DNA of 39,877 nucleotides from Deltaproteobacteria bacterium (lineage in GTDB: Bacteria; Bdellovibrionota; FAC87; UBA2466): assembly GCA_016875135.1 (NCBI GenBank), contig VGSE01000004.1, forward strand, positions 1 to 39,877, given 5' to 3'. The translations under genes and the position numbers were made by a program. Position 1 is the first letter of the stretch, and the number at the start of each line of letters is the position of its first letter. Below are positions 28,117 through 36,764 of this stretch, piece after piece. The notes under the pieces are model-generated. The model searched no databases, was not told the DNA's origin, and saw only the letters and a program-made list of their open reading frames with translations.

Positions 28117-30039
28117 TTAACCTACCGTTTTTAAGTGCCTCAATAATCCAAGATCTTGCTTCCGCCTAGCAAATTCCAAAGCCTCTACAAGTTCATCCGA
28201 ATCTTGAAAAAACTCTCTTGGAATTTGCATTAGAGTCTTAATCGCTTGTTCATCTCTTCCGCTATCTCGCTCTAAAGTAAAACGATAGTAAGTCATCCAA
28301 GCAGAATTAATCGCATCGCCCGAAGCCTTGGTGCTCCCAAAGTTCGCCCGATTAAATACCTCCAGAGCAGCTTCTTTGGCTCCAACTTTACTATAACACC
28401 GACTTAAATGAAAACTCATGCTACTATCCAGGGGATTTAGATCATGAGCTTTCTTCGCATAAACTAGGGCTTGCTCATAAACACCTATTTCGAGATAAAA
28501 CAATGAAATATAGAAATCGACCTTCTTCTCCCAGCCCTTCTCGCACCTTAATTTATCATAATACTCAAGAGCCAGATGATCTTTACCTAAAATAAAGTAG
28601 CTATTGCCGATAGCTGCTAAACCCAAAGGTAACCAGTCCTGATTCTTGCAAATTTCTTTGATAGCCCACTGGTGGGTTGCTTCGTCTTTCGTTTTAGCTG
28701 CAACATAAGCCAGATTAAAAACACCGGCCCTTAAACGTGAATTAATCTCCAGAGCTTTTTGATAACAAAACTTCGCTTCTTCAATGCGCCCTGCACAAAA
28801 GCTTAAATTCCCTTCGACAACGTATAAATACTCTCTTGAAAACTGCAGCTTCTCATGTTTCCAGAAACGAACCCAATTTGGCCTTTCATCGTAAATTTTA
28901 CTTTTTCGTCCTGTTAAAGCTTCCAAGACGAATTGAAAAACCCCATCAGTCCATCCTTCGTAGTTTTCCCACAATACAAGAACAGCCTCGATCAAAGCTT
29001 CTTTAAACAAAAAGCCCTCTTCTGCAATTTCATTGATCGGACCAAATTCACTAAAAAACTGGCTATCGATTTCCAAAAACCCTGCGCGATCGGGACTCAC
29101 AAAACACAAGTGGTAAAGCGATTTAATAGCCTCGTCGTGAGTTAAAATCTCTTGTTTTTTTTCTGTTGAAAACCAGTGGATCTCGGCAAGCCAGTAAAGC
29201 GTTGATTTTAGTTCTTCATCGCACTCAATCTCTTCAGCTAATAGCTTTCGCCCGAACTCTCTTGCCAAAGTTATCTCTCCTCTCCTAATGAGGTTAAGCA
29301 TTAAGAATGGAATGCCCGATTCTTTTTGTATGGAATCAGATAATCGGTCGATAAAGCTTCTTGATTTAGTGATTTCAAAAGAAACTCCCAGAATTTTTTC
29401 GATGAGACTTCGCGCCTCAATCCCTACAATTGAATCCTCTTTTTCAGCTAAAGATTGCACCTGCAAAAGAAGATCGGAAACACTTAGTGCTGCTTCTAGT
29501 ATTTGTTCCTTAGATAAGTTTTGAAGTAATGCCTTCTGAAAAGGGTCTGCAGCCGTATTAACTCTAGACTGAAAAAGAATATTCTGTTGCAAACCGCGGT
29601 TGCCTCGCAAAGCCGTTTTTGAATCTATCAAAAGCTTAAGTTCAAAAAGGGTGCGATACTTCTTCGCCCATTGCTTCTGGTCTTGCTCAGGTGAAGATCC
29701 CAGCCATTCCGAAAGCCTTAAACCGGCAAGAGTAAAAGCATTTTCACTGGCCTCATGATACCAATGCCAGAAGACTTCCACTTCAGATTCGGTTTTGTTT
29801 TTTCTTGTAAATTGTTTTCGTGAAAACTTATAGATCCTAAGCCACGGCTGCAAGCGCATCAAAAGTGTTTCAGCACAGAGCCATGCAATAAAAGCAAAAA
29901 TGAAGAAGTACTGCTCAAAGTAGATTCCCACACCCAACATCAGTGTCGTTAGGAGACTAAGCCCTGTCCACACCCAGCGGCGCCTATTTTCCACTAACAT
30001 CCTCCGGTCAACTCTCATACGTATCTCACGCACATCCAC
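28117..30039 (-). CDS. Membrane-anchored TPR protein (start codon uncertain: GTG 30039 or ATG 30018)
   Basis: Two N-terminal TM segments (WVWTGLSLLTTLMLGVGIYFEQYFFIFAFIAWLCAETLL) then TPR-like repeats (CAGRIEEAKFCYQKALEINSRLRAGVFNLAYVA; GVYEQALVYAKKAHDLNPLDSSMSFHLSRCYSKVG). Confidence 0.75.
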   Translation of the reverse strand: MDVREIRMRVDRRMLVENRRRWVWTGLSLLTTLMLGVGIYFEQYFFIFAFIAWLCAETLLMRLQPWLRIYKFSRKQFTRKNKTESEVEVFWHWYHEASENAFTLAGLRLSEWLGSSPEQDQKQWAKKYRTLFELKLLIDSKTALRGNRGLQQNILFQSRVNTAADPFQKALLQNLSKEQILEAALSVSDLLLQVQSLAEKEDSIVGIEARSLIEKILGVSFEITKSRSFIDRLSDSIQKESGIPFLMLNLIRRGEITLAREFGRKLLAEEIECDEELKSTLYWLAEIHWFSTEKKQEILTHDEAIKSLYHLCFVSPDRAGFLEIDSQFFSEFGPINEIAEEGFLFKEALIEAVLVLWENYEGWTDGVFQFVLEALTGRKSKIYDERPNWVRFWKHEKLQFSREYLYVVEGNLSFCAGRIEEAKFCYQKALEINSRLRAGVFNLAYVAAKTKDEATHQWAIKEICKNQDWLPLGLAAIGNSYFILGKDHLALEYYDKLRCEKGWEKKVDFYISLFYLEIGVYEQALVYAKKAHDLNPLDSSMSFHLSRCYSKVGAKEAALEVFNRANFGSTKASGDAINSAWMTYYRFTLERDSGRDEQAIKTLMQIPREFFQDSDELVEALEFARRKQDLGLLRHLKTVG

Positions 30040-30041
30040 AA

Positions 30042-30078
30042 ACTCCTTAAGGCATGGGTTCCCAATCCCTTAAGGAGT
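30042..30078 (-). promoter_or_regulatory. Candidate Shine-Dalgarno-sequestering hairpin in the 5' leader of the TPR gene
   Basis: Minus strand: ACTCCTTAAGG (30078-30068) - GATTGGGAACCCATG loop - CCTTAAGGAGT (30052-30042); the 3' arm holds AAGGAG next to the start region. Confidence 0.6.
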
Positions 30079-30128
30079 ACAAAGAAAGAGCAACCTCAAT
30101 GCCAGGCTGTTAATACGACTTAGGCATC

Positions 30129-30147
30129 CGTATTCGCTGCGAATACG
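30129..30147. promoter_or_regulatory. Palindrome upstream of SDR gene, operator- or hairpin-like
   Basis: CGTATTCG-CTG-CGAATACG, perfect 8-bp arms, in the divergent intergenic region. Confidence 0.4.
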
Positions 30148-30269
30148 ATCTTATTAAAACTGAAAGCCCAAAGATGGCAGGTAGAGTGTGTACAATTACC
30201 ACAGTAAGCCTAATCAAGAGGGGCAGGGACCTTTGACTGTTCGATAAAAATCTCCTAGTTTTCCTTTTA

Positions 30270-30998
30270 ATGTCTTTAAAAGGAAAACATGCGTTTATTA
30301 CTGGTTGTGGCAAGCGGCTTGGTCGTTCTATGGCCGAAGAGCTCCTAAAGCACGGCATGGATATCTCCGCCCACTACCGAAACTCACAAAAAGAGGTTCA
30401 TGAGCTTCAAGAATGGGCTCAAACGAACGGACTTGGGCAAGTTCTCCCTATTCCAGCTGATCTAAGAAGCAGCGAAGCTATTAAACGGGCCGTAGAGGCC
30501 GCAACTCAAAACTTGGGACCGGTTGACCTGCTCATTAATTCGGCGAGTGATTTTTATCCAACCCCTATCGGATCGGTCACGACAGAAATTTGGGACTCTC
30601 TTTTCGAACTCAATTTAAGGGCACCGTTTTTTTTAACTCAGCAAATCGTCAAAACGATGAACCCTGGAGCCAATGTTATTTTTATCTCCGACACCCATGC
30701 CACCAAACCCATCGCAAAGTATGCTCCCTACTGCGCAACTAAAGCAGCCCTTGTTTCTCTTAGCCGTTCTTTAGCCAAAGAGCTATCTCCCGATATTCGT
30801 GTAAATTCGATTAGTCCTGGAACTCTTCTAGCTCAGCATGGAGCGACCCAAGAGGAAACAACGAGAGCCGCTCAACGAACACTCCTTGGCCGAATCGGGT
30901 GCCCAAATGATTTAATTCAAGGGCTTTTATTTTTAATTCGCAGTTCTTATATCACCGGTTTTGATCTTGTTATTGATGGCGGAAGAGGGCTCCTCTGA
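30270..30998 (+). CDS. SDR family oxidoreductase (pteridine-reductase-like)
   Basis: KHAFITGCGKRLGRSMAEELLKHG nucleotide-binding motif, NSASDFYPTP, catalytic YCATKAAL (YxxxK), GFDLVIDGGRGLL C-terminus. Confidence 0.85.
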   Translation: MSLKGKHAFITGCGKRLGRSMAEELLKHGMDISAHYRNSQKEVHELQEWAQTNGLGQVLPIPADLRSSEAIKRAVEAATQNLGPVDLLINSASDFYPTPIGSVTTEIWDSLFELNLRAPFFLTQQIVKTMNPGANVIFISDTHATKPIAKYAPYCATKAALVSLSRSLAKELSPDIRVNSISPGTLLAQHGATQEETTRAAQRTLLGRIGCPNDLIQGLLFLIRSSYITGFDLVIDGGRGLL

Positions 30999-31006
30999 TA
31001 ACATCA

Positions 31007-32590
31007 TTATTCCTTTTTCTCCTCGTCCTCATGCTTAATGGCCCATCTATTAATGGCGGGTAGATACATTTGGGATAAATTCCAGTTTACAGTGAAATAA
31101 GTCATCTGGGTTTCTAACCAGTTTTCCTCATCCTGGGCCACAATCAGCCGTTTACTTGCCTCTTCTTGAAGTAATATCAAAGACAAAACCAAACGTGGAA
31201 ATTTACCCTGGACTTCTTCATCTTTGACTAACCCCTTGTTGATAACTTCCTCTAACCACAATGGGTTGATATCTACAGCCTCTAGACCCAGAAACCCTTT
31301 TACCCAGGGTTCAAAGAACTTTTCCTTTTTTTGATTAAAAGCGCTTATTTTTAGTTTTTTGGTGATGACCAAAGAGTTAGACTCCTTCCACGCTTCCAGA
31401 AAGCCACTCTGAAGCGCCCATGCAATCGAAGGATGCATTTTAGCGCTACTGAGGAGCTTCTCTCGATCTTCTTTGGGAAGAAACATGGCATCAGCAGTTA
31501 AGCTGAGGGACAAAGCAACAGCTAAAGCAGTCTGGTTCTCAGAAGCAGAAGTCACTTCAACCACTTTTCTCCATAACCCTTTTAAAACCGTTTCATCTAA
31601 AGCTTTGCCCTGCAAAAGAACCTTCAGAGCTTCATTAACTTCCTGAGTTCCTGGTTCAATCGCCGGGCTATATCCCACTGAAGCATTGGCCACAGAAAAC
31701 CCTGCTTTAAGCAAGTTGTTTTTTTCATCAACTGTATATTCCCGAATCGACTGTTTCACACCACGATTAAAGGCTCCGGCCGAATCATTAAAAACCAAAG
31801 CAAACTGTTCGGCTTCTCGAGCAGCTAAAGCTAGTCCGGTTAGTACTTTGCCTAATGAGTCCGCTTGCGACGAGGCTGCCATATTCTCTACTTTTGCCGA
31901 TAGTTCTTGGACTATGAGCGGCTCGTCGGCTCCAAACCTTTTTAAAATCGATATAGTATCCACTGCGGAGGACAGATCCCTGCCCTCTATTAATCCCCTT
32001 TTGCCTTGAAGTTCTTGAGAAATCATCTCTTGAGTGATGAGATAAGCTAAGGTCGACCTTGCAGCTTTAGGACTCAACAAGGCTAACTGCCCCAATACAG
32101 GCAGTAGCTCTCGACTGGACATAGGCTGTCTTCTTAATTGGTCCTCCATTTTATTTTCTATTGCAAACTCAATCTTTTTCTTCCCATCCACTGTTAAGCT
32201 TGAAAACCCGCTAACAATTTCATCAAAGCGAAATGGAGTGCGGTTAAATTTCACTCCCAAAGCCATCTCTGAAGCTACAATCGCATTTCGAGCTACTGCG
32301 CAGTCTGGACTTGCTACTAAATTAACCACCGACCGAAAATTAAACCGCTCACCATTGGCGAAACTAGCTATATCCCCTGCCTTAACACGGCAGGCACCAT
32401 CGTTTAGGGCCTCATTTGGCTCGTTCGTTTTTCTACTTGGATTTTTTATTTCTTTTCCTGGAAGATACTCATCATCTTCGTGACTTCCTTCTTTAGCCGA
32501 TAGGCTCTGAGCGGCAATAGTAAAAATCAACATCGCAAACAGCACCTTAGTATTGATAATGTTTTTTTTAGTTTCCAAAAAGTATTTCAT
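31007..32590 (-). CDS. Hypothetical exported protein
   Basis: Long ORF with signal peptide (VLFAMLIFTIAAQSLSA), mostly helical composition; overlaps the upstream FecR-like gene by 23 bp. Confidence 0.65.
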   Translation of the reverse strand: MKYFLETKKNIINTKVLFAMLIFTIAAQSLSAKEGSHEDDEYLPGKEIKNPSRKTNEPNEALNDGACRVKAGDIASFANGERFNFRSVVNLVASPDCAVARNAIVASEMALGVKFNRTPFRFDEIVSGFSSLTVDGKKKIEFAIENKMEDQLRRQPMSSRELLPVLGQLALLSPKAARSTLAYLITQEMISQELQGKRGLIEGRDLSSAVDTISILKRFGADEPLIVQELSAKVENMAASSQADSLGKVLTGLALAAREAEQFALVFNDSAGAFNRGVKQSIREYTVDEKNNLLKAGFSVANASVGYSPAIEPGTQEVNEALKVLLQGKALDETVLKGLWRKVVEVTSASENQTALAVALSLSLTADAMFLPKEDREKLLSSAKMHPSIAWALQSGFLEAWKESNSLVITKKLKISAFNQKKEKFFEPWVKGFLGLEAVDINPLWLEEVINKGLVKDEEVQGKFPRLVLSLILLQEEASKRLIVAQDEENWLETQMTYFTVNWNLSQMYLPAINRWAIKHEDEEKKE

Positions 32591-33635
32591 AAGGAGTTTT
32601 AGGTTTAAGTTTTTGTTGTTTTTCTAAGAGTAGCGGGTCCCCAAGCTTTTTTGTTTTTTTGTTTAATATTTCACTTTCTTTCGGCTCTGAAGTTAGTATT
32701 CTACTTGGAAGGGGCTCCCCAACTTTGTCATTTAATTCGAGCATTTCACTTTTAGACTGAATTAGTTCGACACTTTTCTCGCCATTGACTTTCCAAAAAT
32801 ACTTTCCAGGCTGCTCAAAAAGAATTTGAGCCGTATTCGTTGAACTTTTTGTTTTTATGCTCTTTTTAAAGGCCTCATCAATGGCCATTTCAAGTTCATA
32901 CTTCACCCCTTTTAAAGGAACTCCTATCCATTCAAAGTTAACCCATTGACGTTCCGAAAATCGATAGAGCCCCCTCTGGGGTGTTTTCAATAAGATTTGA
33001 TAATCGCTTAGCCTATTTAGAACTAATTTAGGACTTGTCACAGATCGCATTGGCTCAAACATAACTTGTCTATTAATTAGGTTTAAGGCTCTATCGGTCA
33101 GTTCGCTATGTTTGATAACCAAAGGATTGATATCGGGTAAAAAGGTTAACTCTGCTTTATCGAAATACAATGCCTTGGGAGTCATCTTACTCATATTTAA
33201 AAAACGGGCTGATTCCGGATCGATTTTAAGCTTTCCCTCTAAAAGAGTTATTTCAAGCGAATCCAACATGGCCTCGTCGAACTGAACAAGGGTCTCAGGC
33301 TCCAAAATAAACTTCTTATCTTTCCAACTGAATTCGGCTGTGGCGCCGCTCGGAATATAAACCATATCTTTTAGAAAAATATCGGTTTCCGTTGGACTAT
33401 TACCCCAGCGAAGACTCTTAGCATGGCGAACCCGAATCGGCTTTGTCGACTTCATCACCCCGATTTGAATTAATCCCTCGGCCCAATAAAATTCCAAATG
33501 ATCCCAGAAGATAAAATAGCCTGATAACAAAGCCACTAAAAGAGCCACGCCTAAAGTCACTCTATCGGCGGTCTCTTGCGGCAGTATAGGGATCTTAGAA
33601 TTCATTACATAGTCCTTCTTTCTGCTTATCGTCAT
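32568..33635 (-). CDS. FecR-like domain membrane protein (start probably ATG at 33605)
   Basis: N-terminal TM (VTLGVALLVALLSGYFIFW) then FecR-like beta-rich segment DMVYIPSGATAEFSWKDKKFILEPETLVQFDEAMLDSLEITLLEGKLKI. Confidence 0.6.
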   Translation of the reverse strand: MTISRKKDYVMNSKIPILPQETADRVTLGVALLVALLSGYFIFWDHLEFYWAEGLIQIGVMKSTKPIRVRHAKSLRWGNSPTETDIFLKDMVYIPSGATAEFSWKDKKFILEPETLVQFDEAMLDSLEITLLEGKLKIDPESARFLNMSKMTPKALYFDKAELTFLPDINPLVIKHSELTDRALNLINRQVMFEPMRSVTSPKLVLNRLSDYQILLKTPQRGLYRFSERQWVNFEWIGVPLKGVKYELEMAIDEAFKKSIKTKSSTNTAQILFEQPGKYFWKVNGEKSVELIQSKSEMLELNDKVGEPLPSRILTSEPKESEILNKKTKKLGDPLLLEKQQKLKPKTPYEILFGN

Positions 33636-33973
33636 TTTTAGGCTAAGGGTTTAGCTTACTTAGTTGCATTGGGTCATTTTACTCTATATCAACTTCAATA
33701 CACTGTGATCTCAGACCTTCACCCTTTTGGGCTTTTGAAGAGGTTCAAACGGCCGGTTTACGGCAGGAGATTTCCCCATAAGTGTCACTTCGTCTTCACT
33801 CTTTTAGATAAGCACACATTAACTCGATGATTTAATTCATTGTAATACTTGCAGAATACAAATTCTTAAGTGGCATATACGTTGCTTTCTCTAATTACCG
33901 TTGAGGGCTTCAGCCCTGAACGAAATATAATTGAGCCCATGTTGCAGTGGGAACGTTGTGGAGGTTATCAGAA

Positions 33974-34312
33974 ATGGCTCAAAGAGATCGCAATCAAGGT
34001 TTTGGATTCATGTATGCCGATATTACGAAACTCATCGCCAAAAAGAGGGAGATAGAAAATACTGAGGGCTTCTCTCCTATCCAGCCCGAAGGCAAGACAC
34101 TCAATTTCAATCGTGATAAAAGCCCCGTTGTTTCAAAACAGGCATTAGAAATTTCCTCAACCCTCAATACTCAACAAATGATTCAAGATCGAAATAACAC
34201 GATAGCTACACTCAAAGACAATTTGGATCGCTTACAATCACTACATCACAAACTGCACTCGATGTTAGACGAACTCAATAAAATCACCGAAAAAGATACC
34301 AAGAAGAAATAA
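33974..34312 (+). CDS. Small hypothetical protein with C-terminal coiled-coil
   Basis: ATG at 33974 preceded by a GGAGG-type RBS (gtggaggttatcagaa); MAQRDRNQGFGFMYADITKLIAKKREIE...; preferred over the ORF-track start at 33947. Confidence 0.55.
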   Translation: MAQRDRNQGFGFMYADITKLIAKKREIENTEGFSPIQPEGKTLNFNRDKSPVVSKQALEISSTLNTQQMIQDRNNTIATLKDNLDRLQSLHHKLHSMLDELNKITEKDTKKK

Positions 34313-34325
34313 AACCCAATCACTT

Positions 34326-34670
34326 TTAGGGAATGTAGGGTTGCAGATGATAGGGAAGCTTAGTGCGCTTTGCGTGGTCTAAATTTGCGGGCCATCTTTC
34401 AGGCGGTTCTTTGGGCTTTTTACACACTTTTTTGTGAGAAGTGTCCCCAGGACAATACCAGGTATCCGCCAACTCCACATGAATCACCGTTGGCCCGCCG
34501 TAAAAACTCTCGTACTGTTTGGGATCCATCGTGGTTAAAACCAGCCGATCGATTTTCTTTTTTCCAATCTGGTCGTAATGTCTAAGTCGCAATTGGTAAA
34601 CTCTAAAACTACCCCAAGCAGGGGAGCTGCCCCAAAAAAATAGAGAAAGAATAGCTAAATACCATTTCAT
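34326..34670 (-). CDS. Small exported hypothetical protein
   Basis: Signal peptide MKWYLAILSLFFWGSSPAWGSF; two Cys (WYCPGDTSHKKVCKKP). Confidence 0.55.
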   Translation of the reverse strand: MKWYLAILSLFFWGSSPAWGSFRVYQLRLRHYDQIGKKKIDRLVLTTMDPKQYESFYGGPTVIHVELADTWYCPGDTSHKKVCKKPKEPPERWPANLDHAKRTKLPYHLQPYIP

Positions 34671-34728
34671 CCTTCTCTTTATCGACTTAAGAACGCCCGT
34701 TTTTTAAGCAAATTTTAGACACGAGACA

Positions 34729-35496
34729 TCAAGTCATCCAACGAACCAACTGAACACTTAATTCATAGAGTAAAATTAATGGGATAAGAACCAGGGCTAA
34801 AGTAAAGGCGTCAGGTGTCGGAGTTATAGCTGCAGCCACCACAGCTAAAATTAAATAGGCTTGAGGGCGAAAGCGCGTCAACCAACTCGATTGAAGAACT
34901 CCAAGTTTCGCCAAAATCACCGTAACAACAGGGAGCTCAAACAAGACTCCTATGGAGACCAAAAGCTGTAGAGTCAACGAAAAATAGTCGACCATATTAA
35001 TTAAAGGCTTCTCGTTGTGGCCGCCAAATTCGATAAGAAATCGATAACCGGCAGGAATCACAAAAAAGTAAGAAAACAAAACTCCTACAAAAAAAGCGGT
35101 AGAACCCATGAGTAAAAAAGGAATAGCAAATTTTCTTTCGCTTGGCTTTAAAGCCGGGGAAATAAAATTCCACACCTGTTTTAATAAAAATGGGGCCGTT
35201 AAAATCAAACTCGAATAAACACTTACTTTCAAATAAACAAAAAACTTATCGGTAATGCCGGTGAAATAGAGACTCTTCTGTCCTGAAGGTAAAACCGACA
35301 AAATCGGGGCTTCGAGAAACTGGATCAGTCGTTCACTGTAAACATAAGTCAAACAGAAGCCTAAAGAAACAATCAGTAGCGATTTAATCAAAACAGCTCT
35401 TAATTCTTCTAAGTGCTCCCAAAGCGGCATAGAGGCTTTGTCCAAAGGGGAGACGGTAGGAGGGCGCTCTAAATTTGGAATATCTTCCATGAGCAC
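34729..35496 (-). CDS. tatC: Twin-arginine translocase subunit TatC
   Basis: MPLWEHLEELRAVLIKSLLIVSLGF, FFVYLKVSVYSSLILTAPFLLKQVWNFISPALKPSERKFA, six-TM pattern. Confidence 0.95.
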   Translation of the reverse strand: MLMEDIPNLERPPTVSPLDKASMPLWEHLEELRAVLIKSLLIVSLGFCLTYVYSERLIQFLEAPILSVLPSGQKSLYFTGITDKFFVYLKVSVYSSLILTAPFLLKQVWNFISPALKPSERKFAIPFLLMGSTAFFVGVLFSYFFVIPAGYRFLIEFGGHNEKPLINMVDYFSLTLQLLVSIGVLFELPVVTVILAKLGVLQSSWLTRFRPQAYLILAVVAAAITPTPDAFTLALVLIPLILLYELSVQLVRWMT

Positions 35497-35579
35497 AAAC
35501 TATGTCTGCTCTTAAAAAGAATCAATAACTTTTAATGAAGAATTATATAGGGAACTAACCCAATAAAACTCCAAGAAAA

Positions 35580-35597
35580 CTTATCAAATCTGATAAG
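35580..35597. promoter_or_regulatory. Operator-like inverted repeat in tatC / TSUP divergent intergenic region
   Basis: CTTATCA-AATC-TGATAAG, perfect 7-bp arms. Confidence 0.4.
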
Positions 35598-35599
35598 AG

Positions 35600-35635
35600 T
35601 GGTCCTCTATAAGCCTTTGCAATTGAAGAAAAAAC
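35600..35635 (+). repeat. Copy 1 of a two-copy intergenic motif TGGTCCTCTATAAG-Y-CTTTG
   Basis: tggtcctctataagcctttgcaattgaagaaaaaac; closely matches 39844-39877. Confidence 0.5.
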
Positions 35636-35677
35636 ATGTCAAACCAGCCTCTTCAAAAGCCTACTTAAAGGGAGCAG

Positions 35678-36115
35678 GTGTTTATTTTTCTGCCCTTTTC
35701 TCAACCAGTTTTCTATAATGAATTATCAACAAAATATCAGGAGGTTTCCTTGGTCCTTCCATTTCTGATCACCGGCTTTGTCGCGGGCATTTTGTCGGGG
35801 TTGTTTGGAATTGGAGGGGGGCTCGTCATTGTCCCGGCTTTAATCTACTTATTTAAAGTCCCGCAACACACTGCAACCGCAACTTCACTCGTGGCTTTAT
35901 TGTTACCGGTCGGGCTGCTCGCGGTTTACGAATATTATCGGTCCGGAAAACTCACGCCGGAAAATATCCAATGGGGACTCTTAATTGCTCTAGGGCTTTT
36001 CCTAGGCGCTTTCGTTGGAGCTAAAGTATCGAATTATTTATCCGAAATCATCCTACGCAAGAGCTTTGCACTCATTTTATTTTTTGGGGCAATAAAAATG
36101 TGGTTCCAACTTTAA
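35678..36115 (+). CDS. Half-size TSUP (TauE/SafE, DUF81) family membrane protein
   Basis: GFVAGILSGLFGIGGGLVIVPALIYLFKVPQHTATATSLVALL is a TSUP signature; only one repeat in 145 aa; GTG start with a GGGAG RBS. Confidence 0.82.
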   Translation: MFIFLPFSQPVFYNELSTKYQEVSLVLPFLITGFVAGILSGLFGIGGGLVIVPALIYLFKVPQHTATATSLVALLLPVGLLAVYEYYRSGKLTPENIQWGLLIALGLFLGAFVGAKVSNYLSEIILRKSFALILFFGAIKMWFQL

Positions 36116-36618
36116 TGAACGCAATTTTCGTCTTGAACTTCTTCTTTTTCTTCTTCGCTCTCGGCAATTTCATCGGCCGTAGCTTCTCTAGCCTCTCTGA
36201 CTTCAATACTAAAAAACAGGTCCTCACCGGCTAATTCATGATTCCCGTCCAAAGTAGCCACAGTTCCTGCGACTTTAGTGACAGTAAAAGCATGATAATA
36301 ATTTTCAGCCACTTCGATCTCAACCGCTAGCCCTACGGTGACCTTTTGATTGGCGGGAAATTGGTCTAAAGGAACTTCAATCACAAGCTTATCTTCTCTT
36401 TCTCCATAAGCTTCGGAGGCGGGAACTTTAATCTCTTTTTTGTCCCCTTTTTTCAAATCTTTTAATCGAGACTCAAGGCCCGGAATAATTTGTTTTGAGC
36501 CTTCCACATAACGCATGGGTTCGCCATTATCCTCTTTGGAATTATCCAACACTTCACCGGCAGTATTTTTTAAAAGATAATCAAATTCGATTAAACGGCG
36601 TTTCATTATTTCCCCCAA
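36112..36618 (-). CDS. slyD: FKBP-type peptidyl-prolyl isomerase, SlyD-like
   Basis: RLIEFDYLLKNTAGEVLDNS, PGLESRLKDLKKGDKKEIKVPASEAYGE, VATLDGNHELAGEDLFFSIEV. Stop codons overlap those of the convergent TSUP gene. Confidence 0.85.
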   Translation of the reverse strand: MGEIMKRRLIEFDYLLKNTAGEVLDNSKEDNGEPMRYVEGSKQIIPGLESRLKDLKKGDKKEIKVPASEAYGEREDKLVIEVPLDQFPANQKVTVGLAVEIEVAENYYHAFTVTKVAGTVATLDGNHELAGEDLFFSIEVREAREATADEIAESEEEKEEVQDENCVH

Positions 36619-36764
36619 GAAAGTTGTTTTATCCCGTAATGGCTGAACGGAATAAGACTACACCAAGAGGAAAGTAGGTTGAAAGTAAAAAGTAGATACC
36701 TGCCCACTAAAAGGGAACCGGTATAAAAAGTCGGGGCGTCAGTAATTGGGATGGTCTTTTTGAT

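Noticed and set aside
33870-34055. ORF 33870..34055
   Set aside because: Overlaps the better supported ORF (ATG 33974 with GGAGG RBS) in another frame; short and without features.
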